Positions 32,735 to 41,781 of a stretch of 64,000 bases of DNA are shown here, piece after piece. The notes beneath the pieces were generated by a model. It searched no databases and was not told where the DNA came from. It was given only the letters and a program-made list of their open reading frames with translations. The position numbers and the translations under genes are program-made. The first letter of the stretch is position 1, and every line of letters begins with the position of its first letter. Where the stretch lies: the NCBI RefSeq assembly GCF_008245225.1, contig NZ_VTAW01000002.1, forward strand, positions 62,001-126,000. The letters are read 5' to 3'. Source of the DNA: Natrialba swarupiae. Its GTDB lineage: Archaea; Halobacteriota; Halobacteria; Halobacteriales; Natrialbaceae.

Positions 32735-34420
32735 ATGGATACGGATACCTCCCACACCGTTATTATCGGACTCGACGCACTGTCGTTCGACTATCTCGAC
32801 CGGTTCGACACCCCCCACATGCAGTCGATCCGTAAGGAGGGCGTCGAGACCGAACTCGAGTCGACGTTTCCGCCCTGGACGGGAAGCGCGTGGCCCTCCA
32901 TCTACACCGGCGTCGATCCGGCACACCACGGCGTCTACTCCTTTTTCGACTTCCGTGAGACGTATCCGGACGACGCGACGGTGATCTCACGAGAAAACGT
33001 TCGCACGCCGGCGATCTGGAACTACCTCACCGCCAGAGACGTTCCCGCGGCCGTCCTCAACGTGCCGGTTACACACCCCGCCGACTCGATTCGGGGATCG
33101 CTCATCCCCGGCTACCTCGCCCCGGAACCCGTCGAGGGATCGCCCCCTGGGATCAGAGACGACCTCGCGGACGAACTCGGCGAACCCTACCGGATCTACG
33201 GCGAGAACGAGGCCGACGGCTCGCCGTCGGTCGACGACCTGGTCTCGCTGATCGACCACCGTCGCCGCGCCGCTCGAGCGCTCCTCGAACTCACCGACTG
33301 GGAGTTCGCGTTCCTCCAGGTCCAGAAGACCGACACCGTCTTCCACACGTTCGACGACGAGGATGCGTTTCGCCGAGCCTACGAGGCTGCCGACGAGTTC
33401 GTCGGAACGGTTCTCGAGACGGTTCCCGACGGGACGAACGTGATCGTCTGCTCAGACCACGGAATCGGGCGAACTGACGGCTACAACGTCTACGTCAACG
33501 AGGTGCTCCGCCGCGAGGGGTTCGTCGAAACCTGTTCGGACGGACGAACGCCGACGCTCGGCGAGAGCAAGGGCGAACTCGGCGGCGACGAGACGGACGC
33601 CGGAGACGGCGGAAACGACGGAGGTGGAGAGAGCGTTCCGGTGCGGATGGTCTCGACGGCCGAGTCCGCCCTTCGGGCCGTCGGAATGTCGGCAGGCGAC
33701 GCCTACCGGTTGGTCCAGCGCGTCGGGGCCGACGCCGTCGTCGAACGACTCCTGCCGAAGGGAACCCAGGCCGCACTCGGCGAGAACGTCGACTGGCGGC
33801 GGTCGATGGCCTACTGTCGAAGTGGCCCGGAACTCGGCGTCAGGATCAATCTCGAGGGACGCGACGAGGAGGGCGTCGTTCCCCCCGAGGGGTACGAGCA
33901 TGTCCGCAACGAGATCGTCCGGGTCCTCGAGGGGCTCCGGACGCCCGACGGCGAGCCGGCGTTCGAGTGGGTCGAGCCGCGGGAGGCGGTCTACGACGGC
34001 CCGTACGCCGAGGAAGCCTGTGACGTGCTGTTCATGCCGACGGCGATGAACAGCCTCGTGGCGACGAGCCTCCTCGGATCCGCGTTCGTTCCGATCGACA
34101 AACACAACCACAAGCGGACGGGGGTCTTCCTCGGTGCTGGCCCCGGCTTCGCCGACGTCGACGCCGCCGAACTCGGCTCGCTCTCGCTTCCGGACGTCGC
34201 ACCGATCGCGATGACGTTGCTCGACCAGCCCGTTCCGGAACGGATGGGTGGCCGCGTCCCCTCCGGCCTCCTCGTGGACGAGCCGGTTTTCGTGGAGTAC
34301 GGCCCGCTCGAGGACGACGGCACGTACGGCGGAGAACGCGACGGCGGTCGCGGTGTGGGAGACGAGCCGTCCGAGGACGGGGACGTCGTCGACCGACTCG
34401 AGAACCTCGGTTATCTGTGA
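32735..34420 (+). CDS. Type I phosphodiesterase/nucleotide pyrophosphatase-like AlkP enzyme
   Basis: 561 residues from ATG 32735. I-I-G-L-D-A-L (D14), nucleophile loop P-P-W-T-G-S-A-W-P-S-I-Y-T-G (T49), G-V-D-P-A-H-H-G, and C-S-D-H-G-I-G match the NPP-like branch of AlkP. A flexible Gly/Asp-rich segment lies around residues 270-300, and the C-terminus ends D-R-L-E-N-L-G-Y-L, an ending shared with other members of this locus. It is a paralogue of the gene at 47816. The final TGA shares a base with the flippase ATG, so the two are coupled, pointing to a role in glycan handling at the membrane. Confidence 0.8.
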   Translation: MDTDTSHTVIIGLDALSFDYLDRFDTPHMQSIRKEGVETELESTFPPWTGSAWPSIYTGVDPAHHGVYSFFDFRETYPDDATVISRENVRTPAIWNYLTARDVPAAVLNVPVTHPADSIRGSLIPGYLAPEPVEGSPPGIRDDLADELGEPYRIYGENEADGSPSVDDLVSLIDHRRRAARALLELTDWEFAFLQVQKTDTVFHTFDDEDAFRRAYEAADEFVGTVLETVPDGTNVIVCSDHGIGRTDGYNVYVNEVLRREGFVETCSDGRTPTLGESKGELGGDETDAGDGGNDGGGESVPVRMVSTAESALRAVGMSAGDAYRLVQRVGADAVVERLLPKGTQAALGENVDWRRSMAYCRSGPELGVRINLEGRDEEGVVPPEGYEHVRNEIVRVLEGLRTPDGEPAFEWVEPREAVYDGPYAEEACDVLFMPTAMNSLVATSLLGSAFVPIDKHNHKRTGVFLGAGPGFADVDAAELGSLSLPDVAPIAMTLLDQPVPERMGGRVPSGLLVDEPVFVEYGPLEDDGTYGGERDGGRGVGDEPSEDGDVVDRLENLGYL

Positions 34421-35940
34421 TGGTGGACGAAGGCGACGTCTCGAAGCTCCTCTCGAGTGCAGTGCTCATCGGCGCCGGACAGGTGTTTTACTCGGCGTCG
34501 CAGCTGATCGAGCGCGTCGTCGTCGCCAGGTTGCTGACGACCGACGCCTACGGCGAGGTGAGCATCGGGCTGGCGATACTGACGTTCGTGACGACGATCG
34601 GGCTGGTCGGGTTGAGAGACGGCGTTCCGCGCTTCATGTCCCGATACGACGACGACGCGAACGAACGCGGCGCCCTGGTCGCGGGACTCGTTATCGCGAG
34701 CGTCGTGACGATTGCCCTCACGATCGTCCTGCTGTTCGCCTCCGGCCTGGTTTCGAACCTTCTGTTCGATCGACCCGACTCGGAGCTGCTAGTGGCCCTG
34801 TTCGTGCTCTGTATCCCCTTTACCGTCGGACTCGAACTCGCCGTCGCGGGCATTCGGGGGCGCGAGAACACGCTGTATCGAACCTACACGCGGGACCTGC
34901 TCTACCCGACCGCCAGATTGCTCTTTCTCGCCGGTTTCCTCCTCGCGGGCTTTGGCATCCACGCCGCGGCGATGGCCTACCTCGTCGGTGCGGTCCTCTC
35001 CTGTCTCCTCGCCTGTCTCCTCCTGAATCGACTCCTGCCATTGGTCGGCACGTACCGTCTTCACGTCCGCGAGCTGCTCGTCTTCTCCGCGCCGCTCGTG
35101 TTCGCGACGGTGCTCTCGAACATGCTCACCCGAACCGACACGCTGATGCTCGGCTACTTTCGCTCCTCACACGAGGTTGGCCTCTACAGCTCGGCGTACC
35201 CGCTCGCCAGCGGCATGTTGCTCGTCCTCTCCTCGTTCGGCTTTCTGTATCTGCCGCTTGCGTCTCGGCTCGACGCCGACGACGAGCGCGCCGAGGTCGA
35301 ATCGATCTACGAGCTGACGACGAAATGGATCTTCATCATCACGTTCCCGCTGTTTCTCACGTTCGTCGTCTTCCCCGGCGACGTCCTCACCATCGTCTTC
35401 GGAGCGGATTACCGCGAGGCTGGACTAGCGCTTTCGATCCTCGCGATCGGCTTCTTCACGAGCGCGACGTTCGGACGCAACCGTGAGACGCTCTCGGCGC
35501 TCGGCTTTACGACCGCGATCATGGCCGCGAACGGAGTGGCGTTTCTGATCAACATCGCGTTGAACCTGCTCCTCATTCCCCGCTACGGCTTCATGGGCGC
35601 TGCCGTCACCTCTATGCTCTCGTTCGTGGCGCTCAACCTGACCGTCTACGCGATCCTGAAGCTAAAATACGGCATCACTCCCTTCTCCCGGTGGTCCGGG
35701 CGGACGTTCGTCGTCCTTCCTGCCGTGTTGTTCCCGATCGCGTTCGCCCTGCGCGGCGTGATCTCGTTGAGCGTGTTTACCTTCCCAGTCTTCCTCGTCA
35801 TCGTCGGCCTCTGTTCGGTCGCCGTCGTCTCCGTCACCGGCTGTCTCCAGCCCGAGGATCGCATCCCCATCTCGCTGCTCGAGCAGCGACTCGACGTCAC
35901 GATTCCGTTCGTTCGGCGTTACCTACCCGACGTGAGCTGA
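34420..35940 (+). CDS. Wzx-type polysaccharide flippase (MATE/MVF superfamily)
   Basis: 506 residues, about 14 transmembrane helices, start ATG sharing one base with the preceding stop (a GTG at 34417 is the alternative). N-terminus L-S-S-A-V-L-I-G-A-G-Q-V-F-Y-S-A-S-Q with R-V-V-V-A-R-L-L-T-T-D-A-Y-G is typical of archaeal lipid-linked oligosaccharide exporters (RfbX/Wzx). It should move the lipid-linked repeat unit across the membrane. It is the only such exporter in the locus and anchors its assignment to surface-glycan assembly. Confidence 0.88.
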   Translation: MVDEGDVSKLLSSAVLIGAGQVFYSASQLIERVVVARLLTTDAYGEVSIGLAILTFVTTIGLVGLRDGVPRFMSRYDDDANERGALVAGLVIASVVTIALTIVLLFASGLVSNLLFDRPDSELLVALFVLCIPFTVGLELAVAGIRGRENTLYRTYTRDLLYPTARLLFLAGFLLAGFGIHAAAMAYLVGAVLSCLLACLLLNRLLPLVGTYRLHVRELLVFSAPLVFATVLSNMLTRTDTLMLGYFRSSHEVGLYSSAYPLASGMLLVLSSFGFLYLPLASRLDADDERAEVESIYELTTKWIFIITFPLFLTFVVFPGDVLTIVFGADYREAGLALSILAIGFFTSATFGRNRETLSALGFTTAIMAANGVAFLINIALNLLLIPRYGFMGAAVTSMLSFVALNLTVYAILKLKYGITPFSRWSGRTFVVLPAVLFPIAFALRGVISLSVFTFPVFLVIVGLCSVAVVSVTGCLQPEDRIPISLLEQRLDVTIPFVRRYLPDVS

Positions 35941-36048
35941 CGTTTCACCGGCCCAACGAACGAGCTACCGATCCGTTCGGCGGTCCGTTCTCGTGGCGAA
36001 CGACCCGCTCTCGGCGACAGCCGACGGATAGAATTCGTTACCAGACTC

Positions 36049-36055
36049 ATAACAA
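36049..36055 (+). promoter_or_regulatory. ATAACAA promoter element
   Basis: TAACAA (36050-36055) begins 37 nt before the ATG at 36087; the base before it is A in CATAACAATGG. Confidence 0.4.
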
Positions 36056-36086
36056 TGGCTGAACGAGGGGGCAGTTCGAACAGGGT

Positions 36087-37055
36087 ATGAAAGCAATCGT
36101 CCTCGCTGGCGGCTACGCGACGCGGCTGTGGCCGATCACGAGACATCGGCCGAAGATGTTCCTTCCGATCGGCGATGCGACGGTCATCGATCGAATCTTC
36201 ACCGAACTCGAGGCGGACGACCGCATCTCCGAGGTCTTCGTGAGCACGAATCGACGCTTCGCCGATCACTTCCGCGAACACCTCTCCGGGAGTCGATACG
36301 AGAAGCCGACGCTCACCGTCGAAGAGACGACCGCGGAGACGGAGAAACTCGGCGTCGTCGGCGCGCTGGCCCAACTCGTCGAGCGCGAGGGGATCGACGA
36401 GGATACCGTCGTGATCGCCGGCGACAACCTGCTGAGCTTCGACGTCTCGGAGTTCGTCGACGCCTTCCGGAGCGCAGCGAGTCCGATGATCGCGACCTAC
36501 GACGTCGGCTCCGTCGATCGTGCGAGTTCCTACGGCGTCGTCGACGTGGCCGACGGCGAGGTGGTCGACTTCGCGGAGAAGCCCACGAATCCGACGAGTT
36601 CGCTCGTCTCGATCGCCTGCTACGGCTTTCCCGCCGAGACGCTCCCGTCGCTCTCGACGTACCTCGAGGAGGGGAACAACCCCGACGAGCCGGGCTGGTT
36701 CGTCCAGTGGCTCTTAGAGCGCGAGTCGATCCGGGCGTTTCCGTTCGAGGAGGCCTGGTTCGACATCGGTACGCCGGAGTGTTACCTCGACGCGGTCGCC
36801 TGGCACCTACAGGGGGAGACCCGGGTCGCCGAGAGTGCGACCGTCGAGCGGACGACGCTCGGAGAGAACGTCCACGTGATGGCCGGCGCGGAGGTGACGG
36901 ATTCGCACCTCTCGAGATCGGTCATCTTCCCGGACGCCACGATCCAGGATTGTGAGGTGCGTTCGTCGATCATCGACCGGAAGACCGCCCTCGACGGACT
37001 CGAGTTCAACGGTGCCCTCGTCGGCGCTCACACGCGGATCGTCAACGGAGAATGA
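36087..37055 (+). CDS. Sugar-phosphate nucleotidyltransferase
   Basis: 322 residues. The N-terminal domain has the signature L-A-G-G-Y-A-T-R-L-W-P-I-T (6-18) with K23, V-V-I-A-G-D-N-L as the metal-binding loop and F-A-E-K-P. The last 75 residues show left-handed beta-helix hexapeptide character (A-T-V-E-R-T-T-L-G-E-N-V-H-V-M-A-G). It activates a sugar 1-phosphate to UDP- or dTDP-sugar for the glycan; similarity in layout to haloarchaeal AglF suggests glucose 1-phosphate, not proven. Coupled by ATGA to the epimerase. Confidence 0.88.
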   Translation: MKAIVLAGGYATRLWPITRHRPKMFLPIGDATVIDRIFTELEADDRISEVFVSTNRRFADHFREHLSGSRYEKPTLTVEETTAETEKLGVVGALAQLVEREGIDEDTVVIAGDNLLSFDVSEFVDAFRSAASPMIATYDVGSVDRASSYGVVDVADGEVVDFAEKPTNPTSSLVSIACYGFPAETLPSLSTYLEEGNNPDEPGWFVQWLLERESIRAFPFEEAWFDIGTPECYLDAVAWHLQGETRVAESATVERTTLGENVHVMAGAEVTDSHLSRSVIFPDATIQDCEVRSSIIDRKTALDGLEFNGALVGAHTRIVNGE

Positions 37056-38014
37056 ACGGGTTAGCGCACCTCTCCGGGAAGCGGATCGTGGTGACCGGTG
37101 GCGCCGGATTCGTCGGCTCGCACCTCACAGAGCGGCTGGTCGAACGCACCGAGGTCGTCGTCGCAGACGACCTCTCGAACGGCCGCCGGGAGTGGGTTCC
37201 TGACGGGGCAACGTTCGTCCACACGGACCTCACCGACCCAGAGGACGCCGCGGACGTGATTACGGCCGACACCGACGTCGTCTGCCACCTCGCGGCGAGC
37301 AAGTCCGTCGACACCGACCGGCCACGCGAGCAGTTCGAATCGAACGCCGCGATGACACACAACGTCCTCGAGCGAATGCGCGCGGTCGACGTCCCCGAGA
37401 TCCTCTTTACGTCGTCGTCGACCGTCTACGGCGAGGCTCCTCGGCCGACGCCGGAAGATTACGCGCCGCTCGAGCCGATCAGCGCCTACGGCGCGAGCAA
37501 GCTCGCCGACGAGGCCCTGCTCTCGGTGTACGCGAACTCCCACGATCTGACCGCACGCATCGTCCGGTTCGCGAACGTGGTGGGCCCACGGCTTCGGGGG
37601 GCCGTGATCCCCGATTTCATCGAGAAGCTGCAGGCGGATCCCGACTCGCTTCGCATCCTCGGCGACGGCCGCCAGGAGAAGTCCTACCTCCACGTCGACG
37701 ACTGCGTCGACGCCATGATTCACGTTCTCGCAGCGGCCGACGGCCCGGTGGCGACGTTCAACCTCGGTACGCGGACGACGACCTCCGTCACGCGGATCGC
37801 CGACGTCGTCAGCGAGACGATGGGTCTCGAGCCGGAGTACGAGTACACCGGCGGCGACCGCGGCTGGACGGGTGACGTCCCGAAGATGCGCCTCTCGATC
37901 GAGAAGCTCGCGGCGCTCGGCTGGGAGCCCGAACGCTCGAGCGAGGCCGCGGTCGAGGCGGCGACCGAACAGTTGCTCGCGGAGATGCCGGTACGGACGA
38001 AACCATCCCACTAG
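37052..38014 (+). CDS. NAD-dependent sugar epimerase/dehydratase (SDR family)
   Basis: 320 residues, extended SDR. NAD-binding G-G-A-G-F-V-G-S-H (16-24), catalytic S-S-S-T-V-Y-G (S123), Y146-x3-K150 in A-Y-G-A-S-K, and a conserved Q-E-K-S-Y-L-H-V-D-D substrate-domain motif. It is likely a UDP-glucose/galactose-type 4-epimerase or related dehydratase supplying the locus with a nucleotide sugar made by the coupled upstream enzyme. Confidence 0.88.
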   Translation: MNGLAHLSGKRIVVTGGAGFVGSHLTERLVERTEVVVADDLSNGRREWVPDGATFVHTDLTDPEDAADVITADTDVVCHLAASKSVDTDRPREQFESNAAMTHNVLERMRAVDVPEILFTSSSTVYGEAPRPTPEDYAPLEPISAYGASKLADEALLSVYANSHDLTARIVRFANVVGPRLRGAVIPDFIEKLQADPDSLRILGDGRQEKSYLHVDDCVDAMIHVLAAADGPVATFNLGTRTTTSVTRIADVVSETMGLEPEYEYTGGDRGWTGDVPKMRLSIEKLAALGWEPERSSEAAVEAATEQLLAEMPVRTKPSH

Positions 38015-38165
38015 TCGGACGGGACGGGCGACTGCCACCTCGAGCGCCGGTAACGACCGCCTGTCGTCCGCTCGGACCGGTGACTGCGCTACGGCGGCGG
38101 TGAGAGGTGTACGACCGCGCCGTGACGACCAGTCAACCACGGCGTGAGCGCGGGACAGTCGTGGC

Positions 38166-38172
38166 ATAACAA
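38166..38172 (+). promoter_or_regulatory. ATAACAA promoter element
   Basis: TAACAA (38167-38172) begins 32 nt before the ATG at 38199. Confidence 0.45.
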
Positions 38173-38198
38173 ACACGCCGAACCGCGTCGAGTCGGCT

Positions 38199-39308
38199 AT
38201 GACAGCAGAGTCTCCACGGGTTCTCATCGTGGGAACCTACGGCGGCGGGGGCGTCCACCAGTACGTCGAGGAACAACACCGGCGGCTGAGCGATCGGCTG
38301 TCGGTCTCGAGTTACGACATGCGGATGCCGCCGGCGGGAAGCGGTGCGACCTGGTTCGTCTACTCGGTGTTACTCGGTCTGTGGGCGGCGATCCTGTTTC
38401 CGTTCAGGCGGCGGCCGGATATCGTCCACGTGCACACCTCCCACCGCTTCTCGTTCTACCGGTCGTCGTTGTACGTGCTGTTCGCCGCGTACGTCTGGAA
38501 CCGGCCCGTCGTGGTCCACGTCCACGGCTCGTCGTTCGACGAGTTCGTCGCGACCGACTCGAGAGCCCTCGCGTGGTACCAGTCGGTCGTCTTCGACGCG
38601 AGCGATCGGGTGGTCGTCCTCTCGCCGCACTGGCGAGACGTCGTCGCCACCCGCACGGACGAGGAGTCGATTCACGTCCTCCCGAACGCCGTCGAACCGT
38701 CGTCGTACGATCCGGAGTTCGGCGCCGATCCGCCGCGGCTGGTGTTCGTCTCGAACATGATCGACCGGAAGGGCGTCGCGGAACTCGTCGAGGCGGTCGA
38801 CCGCCTCGCCACGAGTACCGACCGCCCATTCGAGGCGGAGTTCGCCGGCAAGGGGCCGCTCTCGTCTTCGGTCGAGGAACTCGCCGCGGAACACGAGAAC
38901 GTCACCTACCACGGCTACGTCTCCGAGCAGCGAAAGCGCGAGCTGTTGAGCGAGGGCTCGATCTACGTCCTCCCGACGTACGCGGAGGGGCTTCCGATCG
39001 CGATGCTCGAGGGGATGGCCGGCGGAAACGCCGTCGTCTCGACGACCGTCGGGAGCATTCCGGAGGTTATCGGCGACGAGAACGGAATCCTGATCGAGCC
39101 GGGCGACGTCGACGAACTTCACGACGCCCTCGAGACGCTAGTCACCTCCCCGGAACGGGTCGAAGGGATGGGACGCCAGAACAGACGGCAAATCGAGCAG
39201 CGGTACTCCTGGGAGGAGATCACCGACGAACTCCTCGAGATCTACGGTCGAGAGGTGCCGGCACTCGAGGGCCGTGGAGCCGGCAGTTCCTCGGATGTCG
39301 TCGTCTGA
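38199..39308 (+). CDS. Glycosyltransferase family 4 (GT-B)
   Basis: 369 residues. Two Rossmann-like halves: the N-terminal G-T-Y-G-G-G-G-V-H (12-20) acceptor loop, D-I-V-H-V-H-T, V-V-H-V-H-G-S, and the C-terminal nucleotide-sugar domain with S-N-M-I-D-R-K-G (K191) and the retaining-GT E-x7-E motif E-G-L-P-I-A-M-L-E (E263, E271). A hydrophobic stretch at 52-68 may associate with membrane. It is the only recognisable glycosyltransferase in the locus, so others must be encoded elsewhere or be unrecognised. Confidence 0.9.
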   Translation: MTAESPRVLIVGTYGGGGVHQYVEEQHRRLSDRLSVSSYDMRMPPAGSGATWFVYSVLLGLWAAILFPFRRRPDIVHVHTSHRFSFYRSSLYVLFAAYVWNRPVVVHVHGSSFDEFVATDSRALAWYQSVVFDASDRVVVLSPHWRDVVATRTDEESIHVLPNAVEPSSYDPEFGADPPRLVFVSNMIDRKGVAELVEAVDRLATSTDRPFEAEFAGKGPLSSSVEELAAEHENVTYHGYVSEQRKRELLSEGSIYVLPTYAEGLPIAMLEGMAGGNAVVSTTVGSIPEVIGDENGILIEPGDVDELHDALETLVTSPERVEGMGRQNRRQIEQRYSWEEITDELLEIYGREVPALEGRGAGSSSDVVV

Positions 39309-39449
39309 CGCCTCGAACACCGTCCGCGCTGCGGTTGACTCTTCGGATGCTGTCGTCGTCTGGCCCTCGACGCTGTCGTCCGACTCCCCGGATACCGTCG
39401 ACTCGAGGGAGGCTCGAAGCCTCGCCCGAATCAGTCGATCGAGTCGGTC

Positions 39450-41387
39450 TTAGCCGAGTAACCGGTCGGGATCGACCTCGATACCGTTGACGCGGACGGT
39501 CGGGCCGTCTTCGACCTCGAGGTCGACGAGTTCGCCCTCGAAGCGGAAGCCGTCGGCGCCGCCGCGGACGAAACCGGCGACGGAGCCGCCGTCGATCTCG
39601 CCGCCGGTGCCGTACTCGGAGTGGTACTCGCTGTGGTCGACCTCGCCATCGACTTCGAACTGGTAGTCGGAGCGTTCGGAACTCCCCTCGCCGTCGATGA
39701 CGAGGGTGTTAGATAACTCCTGGTCGTCTTCGTCGTCTTCGTCGCCGTAGTCCGCCGGATCGACCTCGATGCCGTTGACGCGGACGGTCGGGCCGTCTTC
39801 GACCTCGAGGTCGACGAGTTCGCCCTCGAAGCGGAAGCCGTCGGCGCCGCCGCGGACGAAACCGGCGACGGAGCCGCCGTCGATCTCGCCGCCGGTGCCG
39901 TACTCGGAGTGGTACTCGCTGTGGTCGACCTCGCCGTCGACTTCGAACTGGTAGTCGGAGCGTTCGGAACTCCCTTCGCCGTCGATCACGAGCGTGTTTC
40001 CGAGTTCGGGCTCCTCACTCCCGTTTCCCGAATCGTCCTCCTCGCGGTCCTCGAACTCGGGGTTCGGGTAGTCGTGGGCTTTCTCCCAGTCGAAGCTGCA
40101 GTTTCGGGAACTCGCGTTGATCTGTCCCGTGAGGAGGTCGGAACTGACGCAGACGTTCTCGACGGTCGAGTACGATCCGCCGGAAGACGCGACGGTCGCT
40201 CCCGATCCGTTCTCGGTATCGAACGTCAGGTTCCGGAGTCTCACGGAGCCGCTGTTGTTCCAGCCGACGCCCGGGACGTTCCCCTGGTCCAGCAGGAACT
40301 GGCAGTCCTCGACGTCGATCCAGTTGTTGTCGAGGAACCGGATCGCACCGGTCGACTGTGGGATCTCGCGAACGATGAACGAACAGTTCTGGACGTAGCC
40401 ACCGTTGGACGCGTTGCCACGGTTGTCGGCGGTGATCCCACCAGCGTTCGCGTTGCCACGACTCGAGGACGTCGAGTCGTCGAGCGAGAGGTCGAGGTAG
40501 AACGTGCTGTTTTTGACGACCTCGTTGCTCCCGCCGAGGCGGATGCTCCCGACGTTGTTGTTTGCGAACACACAGTTGTCGATCTCCATTTCACCGGGCA
40601 TCCGCGTGTAGATTCCGTTGTTGGGAAAGCCGGAGATCACGGAGTTTCGAACGGTCAGCTTGCCCGAACGCGAACACCAGATCCCGATCCGAGACTGGCC
40701 GCCGTTGTACTGCGAGATGTTTCCGTTGTTGTACGCGACCAACCCGTCGAACAGCACCTCGCCGCTCGAGGACTCGGCGCCGACGTTGAACATGTTCGTC
40801 TGAGACTGGTCCCACGTGCGCGGGCCGTCGCTCGCGACCGTGATGTCCCGAAACTCCGCGCGCTCGTTGACGATACAGCGAAACCCGGTCGCCGGACGTC
40901 CGTCCGAATCGAACGTCAGATTCGCGACGAAGACGTTGTTCCCGGAGGCGTTCAGGACGTAGTCGTTTTTCGTCCCGTGGCCCCGGTTTCCGGGGACCAT
41001 GATCGTGACGTCGCCGTCTCCGACGATCCCCCAGTTCCGCCGGGAGAACGACAGCGTTCGGTTCCACTCGTACGTTCCCTCGGGAACGATCAGCAGTTCA
41101 CCGTTGCTCGCGTTCGCCACGTACCTCGAGAGGTCCTCGCCCTCGGCGATCGAGAGCTCGCGTTCGGACATTCGATTCAGGTTCGCAACCTCGGCGGCCG
41201 CTGCGACGTCCGCGCCGCTCGAGGCGGCAGCCGGTGCACTCGTCGCGAGGGCCGCGCCGGCGGCCGTCCCCGCCCACTTCAGATAGGATCGTCTGCGCAG
41301 TATGGTCGGACTATCGTCTCGTTCTGTCTGCTCGGGGTCTGTAGCGGCTGGATTATCGTCATCCAGTACCGATGGATCGCGTGCCAT
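39450..41387 (-). CDS. Tat-exported right-handed beta-helix protein with tandem C-terminal domains
   Basis: 645 residues from ATG 41387 (M-A-R-D-P-S-V-L-D-D-D), decided by a TATA box 27-33 nt upstream; the ATG at 41408 is too close to it. A Tat signal R-R-R-S-Y-L-K-W lies near residues 31-38, then an Ala-rich h-region and no lipobox. Residues about 80-440 are a parallel beta-helix (pectate-lyase/NosD-like, many N-G-x-I and N-N-x-F rungs). Two copies of a domain of about 80 residues follow (each beginning T-L-V-I-D-G-E-G-S-S-E-R), joined by an acidic linker. Probably an extracellular polysaccharide-binding or -cleaving protein. Confidence 0.85.
   Translation of the reverse strand: MARDPSVLDDDNPAATDPEQTERDDSPTILRRRSYLKWAGTAAGAALATSAPAAASSGADVAAAAEVANLNRMSERELSIAEGEDLSRYVANASNGELLIVPEGTYEWNRTLSFSRRNWGIVGDGDVTIMVPGNRGHGTKNDYVLNASGNNVFVANLTFDSDGRPATGFRCIVNERAEFRDITVASDGPRTWDQSQTNMFNVGAESSSGEVLFDGLVAYNNGNISQYNGGQSRIGIWCSRSGKLTVRNSVISGFPNNGIYTRMPGEMEIDNCVFANNNVGSIRLGGSNEVVKNSTFYLDLSLDDSTSSSRGNANAGGITADNRGNASNGGYVQNCSFIVREIPQSTGAIRFLDNNWIDVEDCQFLLDQGNVPGVGWNNSGSVRLRNLTFDTENGSGATVASSGGSYSTVENVCVSSDLLTGQINASSRNCSFDWEKAHDYPNPEFEDREEDDSGNGSEEPELGNTLVIDGEGSSERSDYQFEVDGEVDHSEYHSEYGTGGEIDGGSVAGFVRGGADGFRFEGELVDLEVEDGPTVRVNGIEVDPADYGDEDDEDDQELSNTLVIDGEGSSERSDYQFEVDGEVDHSEYHSEYGTGGEIDGGSVAGFVRGGADGFRFEGELVDLEVEDGPTVRVNGIEVDPDRLLG
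39470..39998. repeat. Two near-identical 240-bp direct repeats
   Basis: Copy one is at about 39470-39710 and copy two at about 39758-39998, a 288-bp offset (96 codons). I see only about five base differences between them, fewer than expected for old domains in third positions, which points to recent duplication or gene conversion. Confidence 0.85.
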
Positions 41388-41413
41388 GCTTTCGAGTAAT
41401 TCAAGCATACCGG

Positions 41414-41420
41414 TATAAAC
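41414..41420 (-). promoter_or_regulatory. TATA box of the beta-helix gene
   Basis: Minus-strand GTTTATA is 27-33 nt before the ATG at 41387, the cleanest TATA box in this part of the window. Confidence 0.6.
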
Positions 41421-41469
41421 TTTCTGTTAAAACTCGTTCAATCATTCCAGAATGTAATGTTTTCATGCC

Positions 41470-41508
41470 AATTTACCTCAGCTATTTTGTTTCATTGGAA
41501 GGTAAATT
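41470..41508. repeat. 9-bp inverted repeat with 21-nt spacer
   Basis: AATTTACCT (41470-41478) and AGGTAAATT (41500-41508) are perfect inverted copies, 30 bp from start to start, about three helical turns. Confidence 0.6.
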
Positions 41509-41621
41509 ATAACTTCACGAAAAAGTTAATGTCGATTACGGCGTCGCAGTCTGCCGGTTTTCGGCCGTCGAAGCGATCGTCTGTTTCGTTGATATCGAAC
41601 TCCTGTACGTCTGGTTATGTT

Positions 41622-41653
41622 ATCTATCGGAAAATCGTATTCAGGAGATAGAT
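41622..41653. repeat. 7-bp inverted repeat with 18-nt spacer
   Basis: ATCTATC (41622-41628) and GATAGAT (41647-41653) are perfect inverted copies in the same AT-rich island. Confidence 0.45.
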
Positions 41654-41781
41654 TACAATGATCGCCCTATACGTCAGGTAGAACAGACACTCTGTCCCGG
41701 TAGAGATTCAGTGGGTGGATTACAAAACCCACGTCGACCGTCTCGAGGAGACGAACCGAACGAACCGGTTCGACTGCTCTC

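Larger units (their letters stand above)
41388..41781. other. AT-rich intergenic island in the glycan locus
   Basis: About 390 nt between divergent genes. The part from 41400 to 41680 is markedly A/T-rich against a G+C-rich background. It contains two inverted repeats (annotated separately), a third small one, GTGGGT (41711-41716)/ACCCAC (41727-41732), around GATTACAAAA, and no frame with haloarchaeal composition. It looks like a large regulatory region or recently acquired DNA. Confidence 0.6.

Noticed and set aside
41457-41651. 64-codon frame in the AT-rich island
   Set aside because: Its product would be basic and rich in Ser/Phe/Ile, with no match to any family I recognise; the island looks regulatory.
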